From assembly GCA_032207245.1 (NCBI GenBank), contig CM063508.1, positions 95,674,016-95,738,015 of the forward strand: a DNA stretch of 64,000 bases. Reading direction: 5' to 3'. The position numbers and the translations under genes were made by a program. Origin of the DNA: Pardosa pseudoannulata. Its lineage: Eukaryota > Arthropoda > Arachnida > Araneae > Lycosidae. Shown here piece after piece: positions 62,901 through 64,000 of the stretch. Every line of letters begins with the position of its first letter. Within the stretch, counting starts at the first letter, position 1. The notes under the pieces were generated by a model. The model was given only the letters and a program-made list of their open reading frames with translations, ran no database searches and was not told the DNA's origin.

Positions 62901-63529
62901 CAAGTTTAGAACGCCAAATGAATTCCAAAGAACTTTTGAAAATGATGCTAAATTTTATTATGTTTAGCTTGTAAACACAATTCCATAGAGTATTATAAAA
63001 TAGATGATCAGAAATCTTGCTGAAGGAAATAGTAAAACAAAATTGAATAATACTAACAGAACTTGATAACATTTAACTAATCAGATAAATAACATTAATC
63101 AACTTTAAAAATTAGAGATAGTACAATTAGATGATTTAAAAAAAATAAAATAATATTTTGAAAATTAAAACATTTCATGCTAACATCATAGCAAAGGTTC
63201 TCAGAAATTAGGTGTCCAGAATTTGCCAACCATTGCAAATATTTTGGCATGTCCTCCTAAACTTGGATTCAGCCAAGTTCCAGAATTTTTTAAATTACAT
63301 TTACTGACATATAACAAACACCTAACATGATTTTAAAAATATGAACATTTACATACCCAATTCGATTCTTTCTAATAAAACAACTGGCTGCATAGATGGA
63401 TCAATAGTTGGATCTATTTTTCCAGTTGGTTTAAGCAAAAAGTTCAAGATGTTGTTTATCATTGTAGTTTTAGAGCCTTTTTCCACACCTAATACATCAC
63501 ATATGTTGCCAATAGTACGATCAAACATT
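31093..63529 (-). CDS. Dek: DEK-like chromatin protein with three SAP-type modules (24 exons, 5' end outside window)
   Basis: DEK proteins are nuclear, bind and supercoil DNA and act with histones. Twenty-four coding exons joined by reading phase give the last ~1106 residues. Order: SAP half of module 1 (63357-63529); AT-hook-like, Lys/Ser-rich and acidic linker (60969-54778); pSAP+SAP module 2 (53324-51891); linker with KR runs (50822-47252); pSAP+SAP module 3 (44082-41130); Ser/Pro/Val-rich region (39126-38061); PPTD segment and DEK C-terminal domain (35632-31093). Diagnostic motifs are [10 protein letters not shown] and [10 protein letters not shown], like the FSGFPF of human DEK, three helices such as [15 protein letters not shown], and a tail [20 protein letters not shown] then [17 protein letters not shown], collinear with the human end. 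All 23 junctions keep frame. One gene rather than two is favoured because no internal start or stop intervenes. Confidence 0.88.
31593..31661 (-). CDS. Dek: DEK-like exon: DEK C-terminal domain, second part
   Basis: 69 bp; [20 protein letters not shown] then VKK, collinear with VYENYPTYDLTERKDFIKTT. Acceptor ATATAG, donor GGTATTT. The preceding intron is about 3 kb and holds a pogo relic. Confidence 0.9.
33011..34093 (+). mobile_element. pogo/Tigger-type transposon relic with transposase tail
   Basis: The left end CAGTGAAAGCTTGTTAATCC and the right end read inward (TAGTGGACACTCCTTAATTC) are degenerate pogo-type inverted repeats; TA flanks both (33009-33010 and 34094-34095). Plus-strand frames near 33530-33830 read [14 protein letters not shown], then [18 protein letters not shown] and [11 protein letters not shown], the helical tail and final Q..(I/L)..FF.K motif of Tigger transposases. 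Stops interrupt it and the DDE core is gone. It lies in the last large intron of the DEK-like gene, opposite in sense. A T-run is at about 34003-34030. Confidence 0.75.
33795..33885. repeat. Small inverted repeat inside the pogo relic
   Basis: ATGTGATGAGGCGATTTAGA on the left and its near complement ending ACCTCATCACAT on the right form ~23-bp arms around ~45 bp. It may be a nested MITE. Confidence 0.6.
34699..34782 (-). CDS. Dek: DEK-like exon: DEK C-terminal domain, first part
   Basis: 84 bp; [20 protein letters not shown] then TLRNVIEK. Collinear with DEELKETIKKLLASANLEEV and TMKQICKK of human DEK. This domain is known for DNA binding and self-association. Confidence 0.92.
35580..35632 (-). 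CDS. Dek: DEK-like exon: acidic PPT linker before the C-terminal domain
   Basis: 53 bp; [17 protein letters not shown]. Joined to the next exon it gives PPTDNEL, as in the PPTDEEL of human DEK. Confidence 0.85.
37592..37621. repeat. Poly(A) tract
   Basis: About 30 A residues in a DEK-like intron; no retroposed gene was recognised beside it. Confidence 0.85.
38061..39126 (-). CDS. Dek: DEK-like exon: 355-codon Ser/Pro/Val/Asn-rich region
   Basis: 1066 bp open throughout, beginning [13 protein letters not shown] after the acceptor GGAACAG. Composition is rich in Pro, Val, Ser, Asn, Leu and Lys with loose K(S)PV and NP..(K/V) repeats, for example [19 protein letters not shown] denser part reads [20 protein letters not shown]. 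It ends [15 protein letters not shown] with donor GGTAAGC. I recognise no folded domain. It resembles disordered, activation-type tracts of chromatin cofactors. The frame beyond the donor, into [11 protein letters not shown], is intron. Confidence 0.85.
39150..40580 (-). other. DEK-like intron
   Basis: The part at 39860-40270 is less AT-rich than the rest and may be an old repeat, but no family or coding content was recognised. Confidence 0.35.
40588..40640 (-). CDS. Dek: DEK-like exon: linker 3
   Basis: 53 bp; [17 protein letters not shown]. Acceptor TTTGTAG, donor GGTAAAA. Confidence 0.8.
41130..41257 (-). CDS. Dek: DEK-like exon: SAP half of module 3
   Basis: 128 bp, phase 2 to 1; [20 protein letters not shown] then [15 protein letters not shown]. 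Acceptor TCTTGCAG, donor CGTAAGTA. Confidence 0.87.
41400..42554 (-). mobile_element. piggyBac element, internally deleted and decayed
   Basis: TTAA flanks it at 41396-41399 and 42555-42558. The ends CCCTCTGACTGCTC and, read inward from the right, CCCCCTGCCTGCTC form a 14-bp inverted repeat with two mismatches. On the minus strand it starts a protein [20 protein letters not shown] (from about 42327), typical of piggyBac N-termini. It later reads [20 protein letters not shown] (part of 41918-42229), the segment after the catalytic core. It ends [18 protein letters not shown] (part of 41650-41844), corresponding to the Cys-rich C-terminal finger with Cys residues lost. The DDD catalytic region is missing. 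It lies in the intron between SAP module 3 exons. Confidence 0.85.
43807..43901 (-). CDS. Dek: DEK-like exon: pSAP module 3, second half
   Basis: 95 bp, phase 0 to 2; [20 protein letters not shown] then [10 protein letters not shown], matching KNVGQFSGFPFEKGSVQYKK of human DEK. Acceptor TCTTATAG, donor AGGTAACA. Confidence 0.87.
44006..44082 (-). CDS. Dek: DEK-like exon: pSAP module 3, first half
   Basis: 77 bp, phase 1 to 0; [20 protein letters not shown] then MMPAN, matching the L..LH.L.Y pattern of DEK. Acceptor TATTTCAG, donor TGTAAGT. Confidence 0.86.
46560..46930 (-). repeat. Possible solo LTR in a DEK-like intron
   Basis: A GC-richer block. On the minus strand GATGAAATAAACTC provides a polyadenylation-type signal ~90 nt before the end. 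No clear TG...CA ends or target duplication could be fixed, so the call is weak. Confidence 0.2.
47252..47353 (-). CDS. Dek: DEK-like exon: start of module 3
   Basis: 102 bp; [20 protein letters not shown] then [11 protein letters not shown]. The GDIEN end corresponds to the LCEIERI strand that opens the pSAP fold of DEK. Donor AGTAAATA. Confidence 0.78.
47445..47514 (-). CDS. Dek: DEK-like exon: linker 2
   Basis: 70 bp; [20 protein letters not shown] then LNA. Acceptor TTCACAG, donor TGTAAGT. Confidence 0.78.
48938..49006 (-). CDS. Dek: DEK-like exon: linker 2
   Basis: 69 bp in phase 0; [20 protein letters not shown] then IMP. Acceptor TTTTCAG, donor GGTATGT. Probably helical. Confidence 0.8.
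49447..49497 (-). CDS. Dek: DEK-like exon: linker 2
   Basis: 51 bp in phase 0; [17 protein letters not shown]. Acceptor CCTATAG, donor GGTGAGT. Confidence 0.8.
49690..50010 (-). repeat. SINE family B copy with tRNA-like head
   Basis: On the minus strand the head reads GCAGTAGCTTAATTGGCAAG, an A-box-like TAGCNNAATTGG, and about 30 nt on GTGAGTTTGAAGC, a B-box-like element. The body shares GGCCTGCCACCTCCAG and CAGCTGCCATTAAT with 16190-16440. Confidence 0.7.
50045..50240 (-). repeat. SINE family A copy with tRNA-like head
   Basis: On the minus strand it starts GGCTGAATGATGGTCGATTGG (A box), has GGATTTGAATCCCAC (B box) and runs through CGTTCGGAATCGGC. It has the same orientation as the SINE B copy just before it. 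The 66-residue frame across it is a repeat artefact. Confidence 0.8.
50573..50616 (-). CDS. Dek: DEK-like exon: short Lys-rich linker with GC donor
   Basis: 44 bp; [14 protein letters not shown]. Phase demands that the exon end at AAAAAG before GCATGT, a GC-AG intron. The nearest GT donor, four bases on, would shift the frame and hit a stop. Confidence 0.7.
50742..50822 (-). CDS. Dek: DEK-like exon: linker 2
   Basis: 81 bp; [20 protein letters not shown] then GEVQPKK. Donor AGTATGC. Confidence 0.8.
51891..52015 (-). CDS. Dek: DEK-like exon: SAP half of module 2
   Basis: 125 bp, phase 2 to 1. Reads [20 protein letters not shown] then [18 protein letters not shown]; the TMIN(N/K).(L/M).FL helix repeats that of module 1. 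Confidence 0.87.
52111..52240. repeat. (TA)n/(TG)n microsatellite
   Basis: Mixed TA, TG and TATG units in a DEK-like intron. Confidence 0.9.
52255..52860. repeat. GC-richer block, possible LTR fragment
   Basis: Much less AT-rich than the intron around it and bounded by microsatellites. GGATGAAATAAAGACTACG looks like an LTR polyadenylation region, followed by CTTTCGAACAGACG and TTCTTGGCAGCCCAGC. No protein-coding remnant and no paired LTR was found. Confidence 0.25.
52874..53050. repeat. (TA)n microsatellite next to a splice donor
   Basis: About 175 bp of TA with TATG interruptions, ending about 9 bp before the donor of the exon 53059-53153. Confidence 0.93.
53059..53153 (-). CDS. Dek: DEK-like exon: pSAP module 2, second half
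   Basis: 95 bp, phase 0 to 2. Reads [20 protein letters not shown] then WKQKHFLLS, close to LKKNVGQFSGFPFEKGS of human DEK. Donor TTGTAAGTAA; a (TA)n tract begins about 9 bp into the intron. Same length and phase as 43807-43901. Confidence 0.88.
53248..53324 (-). CDS. Dek: DEK-like exon: pSAP module 2, first half
   Basis: 77 bp, phase 1 to 0. Reads [20 protein letters not shown] then GASDK; aligns with human DEK LRNLHKLLYNRPG. Same length and phase as 44006-44082. Confidence 0.87.
54209..54719. mobile_element. hAT-like MITE relic
   Basis: The left end CAAGGGTTCCCACTC and the right end read inward (TAGGATTCCCACAGTC) are degenerate inverted repeats. Internal text such as TTCAAGGACTTTCCAGGGC and CAAGAAACTTTCAAG is typical of the CAGGGTTCCCAC group of MITEs. 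It lies just downstream of the 54778 donor. Confidence 0.6.
54778..54858 (-). CDS. Dek: DEK-like exon: Ser/Pro-Lys linker
   Basis: 81 bp; [20 protein letters not shown] then PLKMFPE, leading into module 2. Acceptor TTTGCAG, donor AGTAAGTG. Confidence 0.8.
56245..56311 (-). CDS. Dek: DEK-like exon: acidic Ser/Thr linker
   Basis: 67 bp; [19 protein letters not shown], with several casein kinase 2-type sites. An acceptor three bases later (AAGAAG) is equally possible and would remove one Lys. Confidence 0.75.
56440..56620 (-). repeat. SINE family A copy, degraded
   Basis: Shares GGTTTGGAGTG.TAC.GTCTACT, TTTTGCAACAC(A/G)AGGGC and the tRNA-like head in the same orientation as 50045-50240, with more substitutions. 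Confidence 0.75.
56841..56903. repeat. (TA)n microsatellite
   Basis: A TA run of ~30 units in a DEK-like intron. Confidence 0.92.
56915..57075 (+). pseudogene. Possible non-LTR reverse transcriptase C-terminal fragment
   Basis: Reads [20 protein letters not shown] then [20 protein letters not shown]. The spacing Y..A...NL..L...(Q/K)N..L......(P) resembles the segment after the catalytic core of jockey/RTE-like elements. It is short and degenerate, so the call is weak. Confidence 0.3.
57744..57832 (-). CDS. Dek: DEK-like exon: acidic linker
   Basis: 89 bp; [20 protein letters not shown] then [10 protein letters not shown]. Donor GGTATTT is weak but needed for phase. Confidence 0.72.
58915..59305. 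mobile_element. hAT-like relic
   Basis: CATGGTTTTCAAACTGAAAG with CCATGGTACCCCCAC near the left end and, read inward from the right, CTGCAATTCCCAAACTTTTT resemble the ends of hAT elements of the CAGTGGTTCTCAAACT group. No target duplication was seen. Confidence 0.35.
59543..59702 (-). CDS. Dek: DEK-like exon: Lys-rich linker
   Basis: 160 bp; [16 protein letters not shown] looks like a nuclear localisation signal. Acceptor TTTTTAG, donor GGTAAGTG. Confidence 0.8.
60969..61363 (-). CDS. Dek: DEK-like exon: basic linker with AT-hook-like motif
   Basis: 395 bp, starting [31 protein letters not shown] carries the GRP core of an AT-hook flanked by basic residues. The rest is Lys/Ser/Thr-rich and low in complexity. 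Acceptor TTCTTCTAG, donor GGGTAATT. Confidence 0.82.
61510..61862. mobile_element. hAT-like MITE with TCCATGACTTT repeats
   Basis: TGTACATG stands at 61502-61509 and 61863-61870. The left end is CAGAGTATCTGCC and the right end read inward TGGTTTCCGCACACC. Several (T)TTTCCATGACTTT copies lie inside at the right. The duplicated word is nearly palindromic, so the exact edges are uncertain. Confidence 0.5.
62100..63340 (-). other. DEK-like intron
   Basis: AT-rich; no element or further exon recognised. Confidence 0.4.
63357..63529 (-). CDS. Dek: DEK-like exon: SAP half of module 1
   Basis: Reads [36 protein letters not shown] and ends LERIEL plus one base. It aligns with human DEK AMLKSICEVLDLERSG and LVKRILNFLMHPKPSGK. 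Acceptor TTTCCTTAG, donor GGTATGT, phases 2 in and 1 out. The pSAP half must be on exons to the right, outside the window. Confidence 0.88.
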
Positions 63530-64000
63530 CTAAGGAAATTCAAAAAACATGATTTAAGTTAGTTAAAATTCATTTAGTGAAATTTTAAACAGAAAATATT
63601 TTATAACAGAAAATTTCATTGGGGTGCAGGGTTTTGAAATTGCGATAAAATTGCTGAATTGTAATATCAATTAATTTAAGCAGTTTTTTTAAAAATAAAC
63701 CTGCATCTTTGTAAAGATACAAATTCAAAATATATAGGTGCCATATATTACAGCCCATTTTTAAGGATAATTTATTTTACTAATAAAGGAAGATACATTT
63801 GTTTTGAAACACAGATTTAGAAAAGTTTAGATGTACTGTCAATTTAAATTTAAAAAACACTCCAATAACTTTTACATGACCAAAAGAAAATTAAATGCAT
63901 TGATGTGAGTTCATTTCAAAATTATTTTTAATTCTATGAAACTTATATACACTTGAATAGTAAAATATATTTTACAAGATGTGGTGGTATTTTAAGTGAA
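63530..64000 (-). other. DEK-like intron, running off the window
   Basis: Ends at the acceptor TTTCCTTAG before 63529. No coding segment that could supply the pSAP half of module 1 was found here. Confidence 0.5.

Overview
The window is AT-rich animal nuclear DNA. Genes are split by AT-rich introns with GT-AG borders, and the spaces between are packed with (TA)n microsatellites, tRNA-derived SINEs, DNA transposon relics (hAT, piggyBac, pogo/Tigger) and jockey-type retrotransposon fragments. The Src42A-type exon and the jockey and SINE content point to an arthropod, probably a chelicerate such as a spider. That placement is inference.

Only two host genes are supported, both on the minus strand. 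(1) 5108-5538 is the first coding exon of a Src-family tyrosine kinase of the Src42A type: an acylated N-terminus plus the SH3 domain. The SH2 and kinase exons must lie left of the window, so 1-5107 is intron. A likely promoter/5' UTR lies at about 5.6-5.84 kb. (2) About 31.1-63.5 kb holds 24 phase-consistent coding exons of a large DEK-type chromatin protein. The window carries its last ~1106 residues. There are three DEK SAP-type modules: only the SAP half of the first is in view, while the second and third are complete pSAP+SAP pairs. They are separated by basic/acidic linkers and one 355-codon Ser/Pro/Val-rich exon, and the protein ends in a canonical DEK C-terminal domain with a stop at 31093. 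Known DEK proteins carry one pSAP/SAP module, so the triplicated layout is the main finding. The exons of modules 2 and 3 have identical lengths (77 and 95 bp) and phases.

Layout: 1-2.3 kb repeats, a long hairpin and microsatellites; 2.3-5.1 kb plain AT-rich intron; 5.1-5.84 kb Src42A exon and 5' region; 7-8.5 kb Tigger transposase tail and a minisatellite; 8.87-10.14 kb a hAT element carrying a reverse-transcriptase fragment; 10.87-13.1 kb a jockey 3' end whose last coding 153 bp is amplified 13-fold in tandem; 13.47-14.71 kb a hAT element with perfect 8-bp target duplication; 16-26 kb nested transposons and SINEs; 26.3-31.1 kb possible 3' UTR or intergenic DNA with a hAT MITE; 31.1-63.5 kb the DEK-like gene, whose introns hold pogo, piggyBac and hAT relics and SINEs; 63.53-64 kb intron of the same gene.

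No rRNA, functional tRNA, CRISPR or complete transposase gene was seen. Exon borders come from splice consensus and reading phase only; no transcript data were available.
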